Positions 8,255-17,173 of a DNA stretch of 64,000 bases are shown here, one piece after another (the first letter of the stretch is position 1; every line of letters begins with the position of its first letter). The DNA is taken from NCBI RefSeq assembly GCF_049801055.1, contig NZ_JBNAGF010000007.1:186001-250000 (forward strand), in the 5' to 3' direction. The translations under genes and the position numbers were made by a program. The notes beneath the pieces were generated by a model that was not told the origin of the DNA, did no database searches, and saw nothing but the letters and a program-made list of their open reading frames with translations. The stretch comes from JBNAGF01 sp049801055 (GTDB taxonomy: Bacteria > Pseudomonadota > Alphaproteobacteria > Rhodobacterales > Rhodobacteraceae).

Positions 8255-9162
8255 CAGCGTTCGACCCCAAAGAAATACGCAAGGCATTTGGCCGGTTCAT
8301 GACCGGCGTTACCGTGGTCACAACCCGGGCCAACGATGGAACACCTGTTGGGTTCACAGCAAATTCCTTTACTTCGGTGTCGCTGGATCCGCCGCTTCTT
8401 CTTGTGTGCCCCGGAAAGTTCCTGTCTTCCTTCGATGCGTTCGAAAATGCCACGCATTTCGCCGTCAGCGTGCTGGCCGAAGGACAGGAGGAAGTTTCGA
8501 ACACGTTCGCCGGCTTCAAGGGCGATAGGTTTGCCCGAATACCGCACGAGCAGGACCTGAACGGCGTTCCGGTCATTAATGGCGCCGTTGCATGGTTTTC
8601 ATGTCAAACCCATCGTGTGATGCCCGCAGGCGATCATACGGTTCTTGTTGGCCAAGTGACCGGGTTCGATCACCACAGTGGCGGCGGGCTGGGATATGCA
8701 GACGGGCGATACTTCAGTCTCGGACTTGAGCGAGCTGCCGGCGAGAGCCCTCCAAGCGGAGCCGTTGTCGGGGCAATTGTTGAGACCCCGGCCGGAGTCC
8801 TTTTGGAGGAAACCCCTCATGGCCTTCGGCCTCCGCAGGTCATGGCAAACAGCCGGACCAATCAGTTGGAAAGCCTTTCAGACGGATTGGCCGTACGCGG
8901 AATGAAAGTCGATCTGGGACGGGTCTACTCTGCCTATGACGACCGGCGGCTTGGAACCCACCACACCTATGTGTTGGCCACCGCTCCGGTGCCGACCGAC
9001 ATGCGGGGTTTGCGCTGCGTCGCGTCTGACGATTTATCCCGGCTCGGTTTTGCGACTCCCGCGATCGCAACGATGATGTCCCGCTTTGCAACCGAAACCC
9101 GAACCCGTTCCTTCACGCTGTATCTGGGCGATGAAGATGCGGGAGATACGCACAAGACCTGA
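8251..9162 (+). CDS. Flavin reductase with C-terminal Nudix-like domain
   Basis: N-terminal half (about 1-165) is a split-barrel flavin reductase: FGRFMTGVTVVTT, GFTANSFTSVSLDPPLLLVC and the late DHTVLVGQV strand are the family blocks. It would supply reduced FMN to the luciferase-like enzyme encoded next. The C-terminal 130 residues start GAVVGAIVETPAGVLLEE and resemble a Nudix beta-grasp start, but the catalytic GX5EX7REUXEEXGU box is absent. Start set at ATG 8251, which overlaps the previous stop and has AGGGA nine bases upstream; the ATG three codons earlier has no room for a ribosome site. It is about twice as long as a stand-alone reductase. Confidence 0.8.
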   Translation: MTAFDPKEIRKAFGRFMTGVTVVTTRANDGTPVGFTANSFTSVSLDPPLLLVCPGKFLSSFDAFENATHFAVSVLAEGQEEVSNTFAGFKGDRFARIPHEQDLNGVPVINGAVAWFSCQTHRVMPAGDHTVLVGQVTGFDHHSGGGLGYADGRYFSLGLERAAGESPPSGAVVGAIVETPAGVLLEETPHGLRPPQVMANSRTNQLESLSDGLAVRGMKVDLGRVYSAYDDRRLGTHHTYVLATAPVPTDMRGLRCVASDDLSRLGFATPAIATMMSRFATETRTRSFTLYLGDEDAGDTHKT

Positions 9163-9174
9163 AAGGAGGCAGTG

Positions 9175-10209
9175 ATGGAGTTCTCTCTTTTTGCGCATGT
9201 GGAGCGCCTGACCCCCGATCAGCCGCACGATGTTCTCTACAAGGATTTTCTGGGGCTCTGCAAAATGGCCGACGAGGGCGGCATGCGCGCGATCTGGACG
9301 GGTGAGCATCACGGGATGGAGTTTACCATCGCACCGAACCCCTTTCTGCCGCTGGTCGATCTGGCGCATCACACACGGAATGTCCGGCTGGGAACAGGAA
9401 CAATCATTGCCCCGTTTTGGCACCCGATCCGGTTGGCTGGCGAAGCTGCCGCAGCTGATCAACTGACCGGTGGGCGCATTGAACTGGGAATAGCCCGGGG
9501 CGCTTACAGTTACGAATACGAAAGACTGATGCCCGGCATGGACGCGTGGGACGCGGGACAACGCATGCGCGAGATGGCGCCTCTTGTACCGCAGCTGTGG
9601 AAAGGCGATTGCGCGCATGAAGGTTCGTATTTCCAGTTTCCCGCCACAACGGCAACGCCGAAACCGGTTCAACAGGATGGCCCGCCAATATGGATTGCCG
9701 CGCGGGATCCCAACAGTCACGAGTTTGGCGTGCAAAACGGTTTCAACATTCAGGTTACACCGCTCTGGCAGGGGATGGCCGAGGTCGAAAGCCTGATGGA
9801 GCGGTTCAATGCTGCCTGCACCGGGTATGCGGGGCCGCGCCCCAAGATCATGCTGCTTCAGCACACCTATGTCGGCAGCGATGAAGAAGACGTGGCCCGT
9901 GCGGCCCACGAGATATCGCGCTACTACGCCTATTTCTTTGCGTGGTTCAAAAACGAGCGGCCGGTGCAGCAGGGGCTGATCCAGACCCTGACCGAGAAAG
10001 AACTTGGTTCCAACCCGATGATCGCTCCGGAAACACTGCAGAATGATCTGGTTTTCGGGACCAAACAGCAGGTGATTGACCGCCTGAAGCGATACGAAGA
10101 TCTTGGCTATGACGAGTTTGCCTTCTGGGTCGATTCCGGAATGGAGACTGAACGCAAGCGTGCCTCGCTGGCCCGCTTCATTGACGACGTTATGCCGGCT
10201 TTCCAATAA
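9175..10209 (+). CDS. Luciferase-like (LLM) flavin-dependent monooxygenase
   Basis: FMNH2-dependent monooxygenase of the bacterial luciferase-like TIM-barrel family, 344 residues. Visible family blocks are IWTGEHHGMEF, VRLGTGTIIAPFWHP, ADQLTGGRIELGIARG and the later PPIWIAARDP. An ideal AAAGGAGG lies five bases before ATG 9175; a GTG three bases earlier is too close. The gene sits nine bases after the flavin reductase stop region and before an aldehyde dehydrogenase, so it is the oxygenase part of a two-component system whose product is probably an aldehyde (inference). Its substrate is unknown. Confidence 0.87.
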   Translation: MEFSLFAHVERLTPDQPHDVLYKDFLGLCKMADEGGMRAIWTGEHHGMEFTIAPNPFLPLVDLAHHTRNVRLGTGTIIAPFWHPIRLAGEAAAADQLTGGRIELGIARGAYSYEYERLMPGMDAWDAGQRMREMAPLVPQLWKGDCAHEGSYFQFPATTATPKPVQQDGPPIWIAARDPNSHEFGVQNGFNIQVTPLWQGMAEVESLMERFNAACTGYAGPRPKIMLLQHTYVGSDEEDVARAAHEISRYYAYFFAWFKNERPVQQGLIQTLTEKELGSNPMIAPETLQNDLVFGTKQQVIDRLKRYEDLGYDEFAFWVDSGMETERKRASLARFIDDVMPAFQ

Positions 10210-10220
10210 AGGATGACGCA

Positions 10221-11699
10221 ATGACCACGAAACCGCATTACCAGCTATTCATCGACGGCACATGGTCAGAGGGCGCGGATGGGCAGACCATGGCAACGGT
10301 CAATCCGGCGACCGGCGAAGACTGGGCGACATTCGCCTGTGCCGCGCCTGAGGACATCGACCGCGCCGTGGCGGCGGCAAGGCGCGCGCTGGGCGAACCC
10401 GGATGGCGCGACCTGAACCAGACGAAGCGCGGCAAGTTGCTGTTCCGATTGGCGGACCTGATCGAACAGAATGCCGAGGCCCTTGGCCGGATCGAGACCG
10501 CGGATAGCGGCAAATTACTGGCCGAGACCGCCAGTCAGACCGCATATGTGGCAGACTACTACCGCTACTATGCCGGTCTCGCAGACAAGATCGAAGGCGC
10601 GGTTCTTCCGATCGACAAGGCGGATATGCACGTGTTCACCCGCCGGGACCCCATCGGTGTGGTGGCGGCCGTCGTGCCGTGGAATGCACAGATGTTTCTG
10701 ACCGCGACCAAGCTTGGCCCTGCACTGGCTGCCGGATGCTCTGTGGTGCTCAAGGCGTCCGAGCAGGCTCCGGCACCGATGATCGAACTGGCGCGACTGA
10801 TCGACAAGGCGGGTTTTCCGCCAGGTGTGGTCAGCGTCGTGACAGGTGATGCAGAAAACTGTGCAATTCCGCTTACCCGCCACCCTGATGTGGATCGGAT
10901 TGCGTTTACCGGCGGTCCGGATGCGGCCCGTCATGTGGTTCGGAATTCGGCCGAGAGTTTCGCCGTCACGACACTGGAGCTGGGGGGGAAATCCCCCATT
11001 CTGGTTTTTGACGATGCGGATCTGGAAGGTGCGGCCAATGGGTTGATTGCAGGGAATTTTGGCGCATCGGGCCAAAGCTGTGTGGCCGGGTCGCGCGGGT
11101 TTGTGCAACGGTCTGTTTTCGAGGACCTCGCCAACTTGATCGAAGCCAAGTCCAAGGGGATCAATGTCGGCGATCCGCTTGTGGCGGACACCCATGTCGG
11201 GCCGCTTTGCACCGGTGCGCAAATCCACCGGATTGTTGAAACGCTCGATCAGGCTCGGGCACAGGGGGCAAGCATCAGATTTGGCGGAACGCCTCTGGAT
11301 CGCCCGGGAAACTTCATGGCGCCGACACTGGTGGAATGCGCGACGCCGGAAACCGAAACGCTCAAGGTTGAAATGTTCGGGCCTGTCATGTCGATCTTGC
11401 CGTTCGATACCGAAGAGGAGGCGATCGCTCTGGCCAATGACACACCTTATGGGCTCGGCTCAGGTGTGTTCACTCAGAACCTCGCCCGGGCGCACCGTGT
11501 ATCAGACAGGTTGAGGGCCGGGATTTGCTGGATCAACACCTATCGTGCGATTTCCCCGATCGCCCCATTCGGTGGCTTCGGCCAGTCAGGTTACGGGCGC
11601 GAGGCCGGAGTGGAGGCCATTCTGGACTACACAAGAACCAAAACAACCTGGATCAGCACGTCCGATGCGCCGATGGCGAACCCGTTTGTCATGCGATGA
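10221..11699 (+). CDS. NAD(P)-dependent aldehyde dehydrogenase
   Basis: Aldehyde dehydrogenase of 492 residues, the normal length. The cofactor-binding region holds VVPWNAQMFLTATKLGPALAAG and the FTGG turn. The general base glutamate is E253 in TLELGGKSP and the catalytic cysteine is C287 in GQSCVAG. The conserved EMFGPVMSILPF and the tail PFGGFGQSGYGRE complete the fold. It lies 11 bases after the monooxygenase and ends the operon. By context it oxidises the aldehyde released by the monooxygenase or hydrolase. A hairpin (arms 11747-11752 and 11762-11767) follows the stop but lacks a T-run. Confidence 0.9.
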   Translation: MTTKPHYQLFIDGTWSEGADGQTMATVNPATGEDWATFACAAPEDIDRAVAAARRALGEPGWRDLNQTKRGKLLFRLADLIEQNAEALGRIETADSGKLLAETASQTAYVADYYRYYAGLADKIEGAVLPIDKADMHVFTRRDPIGVVAAVVPWNAQMFLTATKLGPALAAGCSVVLKASEQAPAPMIELARLIDKAGFPPGVVSVVTGDAENCAIPLTRHPDVDRIAFTGGPDAARHVVRNSAESFAVTTLELGGKSPILVFDDADLEGAANGLIAGNFGASGQSCVAGSRGFVQRSVFEDLANLIEAKSKGINVGDPLVADTHVGPLCTGAQIHRIVETLDQARAQGASIRFGGTPLDRPGNFMAPTLVECATPETETLKVEMFGPVMSILPFDTEEEAIALANDTPYGLGSGVFTQNLARAHRVSDRLRAGICWINTYRAISPIAPFGGFGQSGYGREAGVEAILDYTRTKTTWISTSDAPMANPFVMR

Positions 11700-11931
11700 G
11701 CGCGATGAACACTTGCAGGGCGCAGACACGCGGGCCAACTCTATAACGCGACTCCGGCAGTGTCGCGGGTACCTGCGCGTCGAATGCCCTGACGTCCGAT
11801 CAATCACAATGATGCCGGCGTGTCTTCCGCGTCACTGCTGTCTGCGCTAAGTGGAAAGCAACAAGCCTTTGTCGCGCCTGTGTGGCGTCGAAGATCGGCT
11901 CGCAATGCGCCGCACAAAGAGGAACATGCCC

Positions 11932-12366
11932 ATGTCAATTCGACGCCTCATTATCGCAAGCCTGCTTGCCGGGGCTCTGCCGGTTTCGGCCTTTGCTCAA
12001 TCTGCCGAGGATGTATCGTCGCGTCTCACGCTGGAACTGAACACGGTTCAGGATGTCGGCGAGGCCTGCCGGTTGACGTTCTTGGCGCAAAACGACACCG
12101 GAACGACAATCGACAAGGCCGTTTACGAGACCGTGATTTTCGACACCTCTGGTGGGGTCATAAGCCTGTCTTTGTTTGATTTCAGAGACCTGCCGGCAGA
12201 TAGGCCGAGGGTCCGCCAGTTTGATCTTGCTGGGATGTCCTGTGACACGATTGGTCAGGCGCTTATCAACGGCGCGAATACGTGCATCGTGGACGGTGCT
12301 GAAAGTCCTGTGTGCCACGAGGCACTCAAGCTTGGCAGCCGGATAACTGTGGAGTTGCTTGGATGA
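11932..12366 (+). CDS. Small secreted protein leading the Exb/TonB operon
   Basis: Protein of 144 residues with a clear signal peptide (MSIRRLIIASLLAGALPVSAFA-Q). The mature part contains four cysteines (GEACRL, AGMSCDT, NTCIVDG, PVCHEA) that could form two disulphides in the periplasm. Start set at the second ATG of ATGCCCATG because AGAGG is nine bases upstream of it. It overlaps the ExbB-like gene by ATGA and is the first gene of that operon, so it probably works with the energy-transducing complex at the cell envelope. I do not recognise a named family. Confidence 0.75.
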   Translation: MSIRRLIIASLLAGALPVSAFAQSAEDVSSRLTLELNTVQDVGEACRLTFLAQNDTGTTIDKAVYETVIFDTSGGVISLSLFDFRDLPADRPRVRQFDLAGMSCDTIGQALINGANTCIVDGAESPVCHEALKLGSRITVELLG

Positions 12367-13031
12367 ATTTCCTTGATGCGTTGAGCGGAATTCTGGCCCT
12401 TGGCGGGCCAGTTGTCGCTGTGTTGCTTGTCATGTCTGTGCTGACCATGTCGGTTACGCTGTACAAGCTCTGGCAGTTCATGGCTTCGGGTGTCGGTCGT
12501 CATCGGGTGCTGTCCGAGGCGCTGGCGGCATGGGATGCGGGCGACCAGCCAGCGGCCCGGGCCCGCTTGACCGAGAGCCGCAGCTACCTTGCCCCCCTGG
12601 TCGGGGCGGCAATGGATGCGCCAAATCTGCCCGGGCTGGACAATCGCCTTGATGCAGAGGCCGGCCTTGCGCTCGCCGGTCTGGAACGCGGTTTCCGACT
12701 ACTCGACACGGTAGCACAGCTTGCGCCTCTGCTTGGCCTGTTCGGCACAGTGCTCGGTATGATCGAAGCATTCCAGAGCTTGCAGGAAGCCGGATCCTCG
12801 GTCGATCCGTCCCTTCTGGCGGGCGGTATCTGGGTGGCATTGCTGACCACGGCTGTCGGCCTTGCGGTTGCGATGCCCACCTCGATGATCCTTGCCTGGT
12901 TCGAGAGCCGAACCTCGCGTGAGAGGGTCTTTGCCGACAAGGCTTTGCGAACCGTTCTGACGCCTGCGCAGGCTGTTACATCGGCGGCACGGGTGGTCGG
13001 GGCTGCCCCGGCCGCACCCGGGCATGCGTAA
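12363..13031 (+). CDS. exbB: MotA/TolQ/ExbB-family proton channel protein
   Basis: Inner-membrane proton-channel subunit of 222 residues. An N-terminal membrane helix (about 8-35: GGPVVAVLLVMSVLTM) is followed by a cytoplasmic part, then the family signature LAPLLGLFGTVLGMIEAF and a third helix GIWVALLTTAVGLAVAMP. Start ATG 12363 overlaps the preceding stop. Two ExbD-type genes and a TonB-type gene follow in an overlapping operon, so it is the channel of an energy-transducing complex. ExbB is preferred over TolQ because the last gene is TonB-like and no pal or tolB is nearby. Confidence 0.85.
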   Translation: MNFLDALSGILALGGPVVAVLLVMSVLTMSVTLYKLWQFMASGVGRHRVLSEALAAWDAGDQPAARARLTESRSYLAPLVGAAMDAPNLPGLDNRLDAEAGLALAGLERGFRLLDTVAQLAPLLGLFGTVLGMIEAFQSLQEAGSSVDPSLLAGGIWVALLTTAVGLAVAMPTSMILAWFESRTSRERVFADKALRTVLTPAQAVTSAARVVGAAPAAPGHA

Positions 13032-13389
13032 CGTTTCTCCCTTTGTCAGACGTCCAATGTCGATGACACCTCTCATCGATGTGATTTTTTTGCTTTTGCT
13101 GTTTTTCATGCTGTCGTCGACCTTTTCGACCTACGGCGAGATTGAACTAAGCCAGGCCGCGTCTGGGGAATCTTCGGCAGGGTCGCAAACGGAAAGGCTG
13201 TTCGTTCAGCTCGGGGCTGACCGGCTGGTTTTGAACGGGGCGCCGCTGACTTTGGATGAATTGGCTTCGGACGTCGATACGGGTCAGATTCTCGTCAGCC
13301 TTGATGCCGACGTGACAGCGCAGCGGCTAGTGGATCTTCTGGTCCGGTTGAGGGGCCGTGAAGGCCTGTCCGTGCTGGTTCTGGAGTGA
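13024..13389 (+). CDS. exbD: ExbD/TolR-family protein (first copy)
   Basis: Protein of 121 residues with one membrane helix (DVIFLLLLFFMLSSTF, about 19-34) preceded by the family's TPLIDVIF, which carries the proton-conducting aspartate. The remainder is a small periplasmic domain ending VDLLVRLRGREGLSVLVLE. Its start overlaps the end of the ExbB-like gene by eight bases. It pairs with the second ExbD-like protein encoded immediately downstream, so the complex may use a hetero-dimer of ExbD subunits. Confidence 0.85.
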   Translation: MRNVSPFVRRPMSMTPLIDVIFLLLLFFMLSSTFSTYGEIELSQAASGESSAGSQTERLFVQLGADRLVLNGAPLTLDELASDVDTGQILVSLDADVTAQRLVDLLVRLRGREGLSVLVLE

Positions 13390-13393
13390 GCGT

Positions 13394-13771
13394 ATGATCC
13401 GTCCGACCGCGCCTCGCCGTAAACGGGATTCGACAATTGCACTGATCAATGTCGTCTTCCTGATGCTGATCTTCTTTCTGATCGCAGGAACCGTGGCGCC
13501 ACCACTGGACCCGGAGCTGAACCTCGTCGACACTTCGGGTCTTGAGGGGCGCGAACCGCCTGACGCACTGGTCCTGCTTGCAGACGGGACACTGAGGTTC
13601 CGCGGAGCGACGACAGACCCCGAGGCCTACATGGCCAGCCACGAGGGCGGGCCGGTGCGGATCGTTCCTGATCGCAACGTCGCGGCGCCGCGGCTGATCG
13701 AGATTACCGGAGATCTTCGTCGCCAAGGCGCGCCCTCGATCGTCCTCGTGACCGAGCGGGCCTTGGAATGA
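13394..13771 (+). CDS. ExbD/TolR-family protein (second copy)
   Basis: Second ExbD-type subunit, 125 residues, starting at ATG 13394 four bases after the first copy. Its single membrane segment NVVFLMLIFFLIAGTV follows STIALI, so the usual aspartate of the family's LIDV motif is replaced by asparagine (ALINVVFLML). The missing acidic residue suggests that this copy may not conduct protons itself. The periplasmic part ends with APRLIEITGDLRRQGAPSIV. It overlaps the TonB-like gene by ATGA. Confidence 0.82.
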   Translation: MIRPTAPRRKRDSTIALINVVFLMLIFFLIAGTVAPPLDPELNLVDTSGLEGREPPDALVLLADGTLRFRGATTDPEAYMASHEGGPVRIVPDRNVAAPRLIEITGDLRRQGAPSIVLVTERALE

Positions 13772-15021
13772 TCCGGAGGTCGGCTTTCATTGCGGCGGTG
13801 GCGCTGCTGCTGTCGCTCATGGTGCATTCCTTGGGTGTGCTTTTTGTCTCGCGGGGGGCGCCAGAAGAGCAGGTCAGCCAACCGGAAACGGACGTGATTG
13901 CCGTGGGCAATGCCTTTGAAGATATTGCCGAAACCGTTTCAGAACCGCCACCACCCGAAGAGGCTCCGGCCCCGGAACCGCCTGTCGAAACACCGGCAGA
14001 ACCTGAGCAAGCTGAGATCCCGACCTCTGATGCGCTGGTGGCGTCGGAAAGCCCCCAGGATACGCTGTCGCCTGGCATGGGGCCGTCACAGACAGTCCAA
14101 CCGGTTACGGACGAGTCGAGCAATTCGGAACTGGGCGTCGTGAACGAAACCAACATCGCAGAACCTTCCGATGGCGAAAACGGTGAAAGTGACGAACGAT
14201 CCGGAGCCTCTCCGGTCACGCCTGAACCGACCCAGCAAGCTCCGGAAGGGAATCCGGATACGACCACGCCGCCGGTCGAAACCATCGTCGCGGAAACAGG
14301 TTCCGAGGTTTCCGAGCCGGCAGCTCCGCAACCAGAGACCTCAGAGCAGGTTGCGGCATTGCCTGTTCCGCAGTCGCCGGTTCTTCCTGTTACGCCGACG
14401 CCAGAGCCGTCCGTGATCCCAGTCGTGCCGTCCGAAAGCGAGACCACCGATCCAACCCCTCCCGAAGAAACCGTGGCAACGGAACCGGAAGAGGCCACTG
14501 CCCCGGAGGACAGCGAGGGGTCTGAACTTGCCGTGGCATTGTCGCTGCGCCCGCGGCTACCGACGCAGAGGCCCGAAGCAGAACCGCAAGGTGTGCGCGA
14601 CGGTTCCGACCAGAATTCCGACCCGAACGCCAAACCGACTCAGGTGATCGAGTCGCCGCTTACGGTGTATCAACGCGATGGCATTGATCTGACGTTCAGC
14701 AGACGGGGCAGGGCAGTTTCTGGCGGGATCGGGTCTTTGGGATCTACAGGACCCGGAAATTCCGATGTCACAAACTACATCGGCCGCGTGCTTGTTCATC
14801 TGAACAACGCCCCCGGCGTCCGGGTATCCGCGCGCGGGTCTGCTCGGGTCTTCTTTGTCATCAACCCGGATGGCTCATTGGCCCGTGTCGACATTTTCGA
14901 CAGCTCCGGTTCGCCTGAAATCGAGCGCGCCGCAAAAGCGCAGGTCCAGAAAGCGGCCCCGTTCCCGCGGCCGCCTGACGGGAAACGACGAAACGTCAGT
15001 TTTGTCTATCGGATCGACTGA
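13768..15021 (+). CDS. TonB-like energy transducer with long Pro/Glu linker
   Basis: Protein of 417 residues. An N-terminal membrane anchor (about 4-28: SAFIAAVALLLSLMVHSLGVLF) includes the histidine expected to contact ExbD. A very long periplasmic linker (about 30-300) is rich in Pro, Glu, Thr and Ser (repeated PEP, EPE and PPEE words). The C-terminal TonB domain (about 325-417) includes VFFVINPDGSLARVDIF and AAPFPRPPDGKRRNVSF. The linker is acidic rather than the Glu-Pro/Lys-Pro mix of classical TonB. It is the last gene of the operon. It should span the periplasm to an outer-membrane partner that is not encoded in this window. Confidence 0.82.
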   Translation: MIRRSAFIAAVALLLSLMVHSLGVLFVSRGAPEEQVSQPETDVIAVGNAFEDIAETVSEPPPPEEAPAPEPPVETPAEPEQAEIPTSDALVASESPQDTLSPGMGPSQTVQPVTDESSNSELGVVNETNIAEPSDGENGESDERSGASPVTPEPTQQAPEGNPDTTTPPVETIVAETGSEVSEPAAPQPETSEQVAALPVPQSPVLPVTPTPEPSVIPVVPSESETTDPTPPEETVATEPEEATAPEDSEGSELAVALSLRPRLPTQRPEAEPQGVRDGSDQNSDPNAKPTQVIESPLTVYQRDGIDLTFSRRGRAVSGGIGSLGSTGPGNSDVTNYIGRVLVHLNNAPGVRVSARGSARVFFVINPDGSLARVDIFDSSGSPEIERAAKAQVQKAAPFPRPPDGKRRNVSFVYRID

Positions 15022-15085
15022 TCAGAACCAGCAACAAACCGGACCCAGCGAGGCCGGGCCAGATCCCGCAAATGCTTGGCTGAGT

Positions 15086-15925
15086 TCAGGACAGTCCCTT
15101 GGCCAGCGCGTCAAAGGCTCGAAGTCGAGCGATCAATTCGCCCATCTGGTCCACCGGGATCATGTTCGGTCCGTCCGAGGGCGCGTTGTCCGGATCCTGA
15201 TGTGTTTCAATGAACAGTGCCGATACGCCGACCGCGCATGCAGCACGCGCCAGCACCGGGGCGAACTCTCGCTGACCACCACTTGTGGTCCCCTGTCCAC
15301 CGGGTTGCTGTACCGAATGCGTTGCGTCGAAGACGACCGGATAGCCGGTTCGGGCCATTGTGGGCAGGCCGCGAAAGTCGGTAACCAGCGTGTTGTATCC
15401 GAATGACGTACCCCGGTCGCACAACATGATGCGTTCATTGCCGGTCGAAGCGATCTTTTCTGCCACGTTGCCCATGTCCCAGGGCGCCAGAAACTGTCCT
15501 TTCTTGACGTTGATGGCGGCACCGGACTCCCCAGCCGCGAGCAACAGGTCGGTCTGGCGGCACAGAAAGGCCGGGATCTGAAGAACATCACAGACTTCCG
15601 CGGCGGGTGCACATTGCTCGGGCGCGTGCACATCCGTCAGAACCGGGCACCCGAATTCGTCCTTGATACGTCCGAGGATCTCCAGTCCTTTCTCCATTCC
15701 AAGACCGCGCTGCGTGGAAATGGAAGATCGGTTGGCCTTGTCATAGCTGGCCTTGAAGATGAAGCGCGTGCCGGTTGGCGCACATGCCTCGGCAATTTTC
15801 TCGGCCATCATGCGCGCGTGGTCGAGGCTTTCCAGCTGACAGGGTCCGGTAATGAAGGAAATCGGGGCGTTGCCGCCGATCTCGATATCTCCGACGGTAA
15901 CAGAACGGGTCTGAAGAATATCCAT
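15086..15925 (-). CDS. kdsA: 3-deoxy-8-phosphooctulonate synthase
   Basis: Condenses phosphoenolpyruvate with arabinose 5-phosphate to Kdo 8-phosphate for lipopolysaccharide. The 279-residue length fits. Visible motifs are FITGPCQLES, FKASYDKANRSS, GCPVLTDVHAPEQ, LCDRGTSFGYNTLVTD, VVFDATHSVQQPGG and FIETHQDPDNAPSDGPNM, the standard KdsA blocks with PEP- and A5P-binding residues. It lies 28 bases downstream of kdsD on the same strand, so the two enzymes for successive Kdo steps are in one operon. It is convergent with the TonB-like gene. Confidence 0.97.
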   Translation of the reverse strand: MDILQTRSVTVGDIEIGGNAPISFITGPCQLESLDHARMMAEKIAEACAPTGTRFIFKASYDKANRSSISTQRGLGMEKGLEILGRIKDEFGCPVLTDVHAPEQCAPAAEVCDVLQIPAFLCRQTDLLLAAGESGAAINVKKGQFLAPWDMGNVAEKIASTGNERIMLCDRGTSFGYNTLVTDFRGLPTMARTGYPVVFDATHSVQQPGGQGTTSGGQREFAPVLARAACAVGVSALFIETHQDPDNAPSDGPNMIPVDQMGELIARLRAFDALAKGLS

Positions 15926-15953
15926 GAGTGCAGTATCCTTTTCGGAAGGCGGG

Positions 15954-16931
15954 TCAGGCTACGCCGGCGCGCAGCAAGTCGTGCAAATGCAGTATGCCAA
16001 TCGGTTTGTTTTCGTCGTCGACAATCACCAACACCGTGATCTTTCTTTGGTTCATTACCGCCAGCGCCTGTGCAGCTAGGTCGTCTGCCCGCGCAGTGAT
16101 CGGGTTTTGTGTGGCCACTTTGCCCGCGTCATGGGTCATCAGATTGGCCATGTTTCGGCGCAGGTCGCCATCTGTGACAATCCCCGTCAGCCGTCCTTCG
16201 GTGTCGACGACGGCGGCAATGCCAAAGCCCTTGGATGTCATTTCGATCAGCGTCTCTGACATAGGGGTATCTGACTTGACCAGGGGCAAGTCCTCCTGCC
16301 CGTGCATGATCTGCTCAACCCAAGCCATCTGGGCGCCAAGCTTGCCGCCCGGGTGATAGACGCGGAAGTCTTCGGCGGCAAATCCGCGGCGTTCCATCAG
16401 GGCAACGGCCAGCGCATCACCGATTGCCAATGTCATCGTGGTCGACGTCGTCGGGGCCATGCCGATGGAGCAGGCTTCGGGCGCGGGCGGCAGGCACAAT
16501 CGCAGATCCGCAGCTTTCATCAACGTGCTTTCTGGCTTCGAGGAAATCGCGATCATTGGGATCGAAAAGCGCCGCGTGTAGGCCACGATATCGCTTAGTT
16601 CCGCCGTTTCACCGGAATTCGAGATCAGGATGCAGACGTCGTCTGCCCCGATCATGCCCAGATCACCATGAGAGGCTTCGGCCGCGTGAACAAACAAGGA
16701 TGGCGTTCCAGTCGAAGCCAGTGTTGCCGACAGCTTGTTGCCAATGTGGCCTGACTTACCGATGCCCGATACAATCACACGGCCGCTGTTGTGATAGATC
16801 AGATCAACCGCGCGTTCGAAGTCTTCTGGCAATTCAGCGGCCAGTTGATGCAGGGCTTCGGCCTCGATGGACAAAACCCTGCGGGCCGAGGTGTTGCTGT
16901 CGAATTCGGTTTGCAGATCAGTCTGTGTCAT
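15954..16931 (-). CDS. kdsD: Arabinose-5-phosphate isomerase (KdsD/KpsF)
   Basis: Converts ribulose 5-phosphate to arabinose 5-phosphate, the substrate of KdsA encoded just downstream. Of 325 residues, the first two thirds are a SIS sugar-isomerase domain (VIVSGIGKSGHIGNKLSATLASTGTPS, HGDLGMI, LISNSGETAEL, and the late GMAPTTSTTMTLAIGDALAVALM). The C-terminal third holds two CBS domains (about 205-325: MSETLIEM, LTGIVTDGDLRR, QALAVMNQRKITVLVIVD). Length and domain order are typical. Two tRNA genes lie upstream. Confidence 0.95.
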   Translation of the reverse strand: MTQTDLQTEFDSNTSARRVLSIEAEALHQLAAELPEDFERAVDLIYHNSGRVIVSGIGKSGHIGNKLSATLASTGTPSLFVHAAEASHGDLGMIGADDVCILISNSGETAELSDIVAYTRRFSIPMIAISSKPESTLMKAADLRLCLPPAPEACSIGMAPTTSTTMTLAIGDALAVALMERRGFAAEDFRVYHPGGKLGAQMAWVEQIMHGQEDLPLVKSDTPMSETLIEMTSKGFGIAAVVDTEGRLTGIVTDGDLRRNMANLMTHDAGKVATQNPITARADDLAAQALAVMNQRKITVLVIVDDENKPIGILHLHDLLRAGVA

Positions 16932-17079
16932 GTCGGACCGGAATCCCCGTCTGGGCGCAAAACGCGCATTCAGCCCCTATCTACGCACGGACCGGGCTGA
17001 TTTCCAGCAGAGGTATCGCCAGAGAACAGATTAAACCGTTAGCTGCCGGTACGTCACAAGTGGGTGGAAAGGTCATTTC

Positions 17080-17154
17080 TGGAGCGGGCGATGAGATTCG
17101 AACTCACGACCCTAACCTTGGCAAGGTTATGCTCTACCCCTGAGCTACGCCCGC
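17080..17154 (-). tRNA. tRNA-Gly (anticodon GCC)
   Basis: Read on the minus strand, a cloverleaf starts GCGGGCGTAGC and closes with CGCCCGC, discriminator T and an encoded CCA. The D-arm contains AGGGGTAG, the anticodon loop is CTTGCCAAG (anticodon GCC) and the T-arm holds GTTCGAATC. Seven acceptor pairs are perfect. It is a copy of the gene 19 bases upstream. Confidence 0.97.
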
Positions 17155-17173
17155 AAACAGAAATGTCTCTCAA

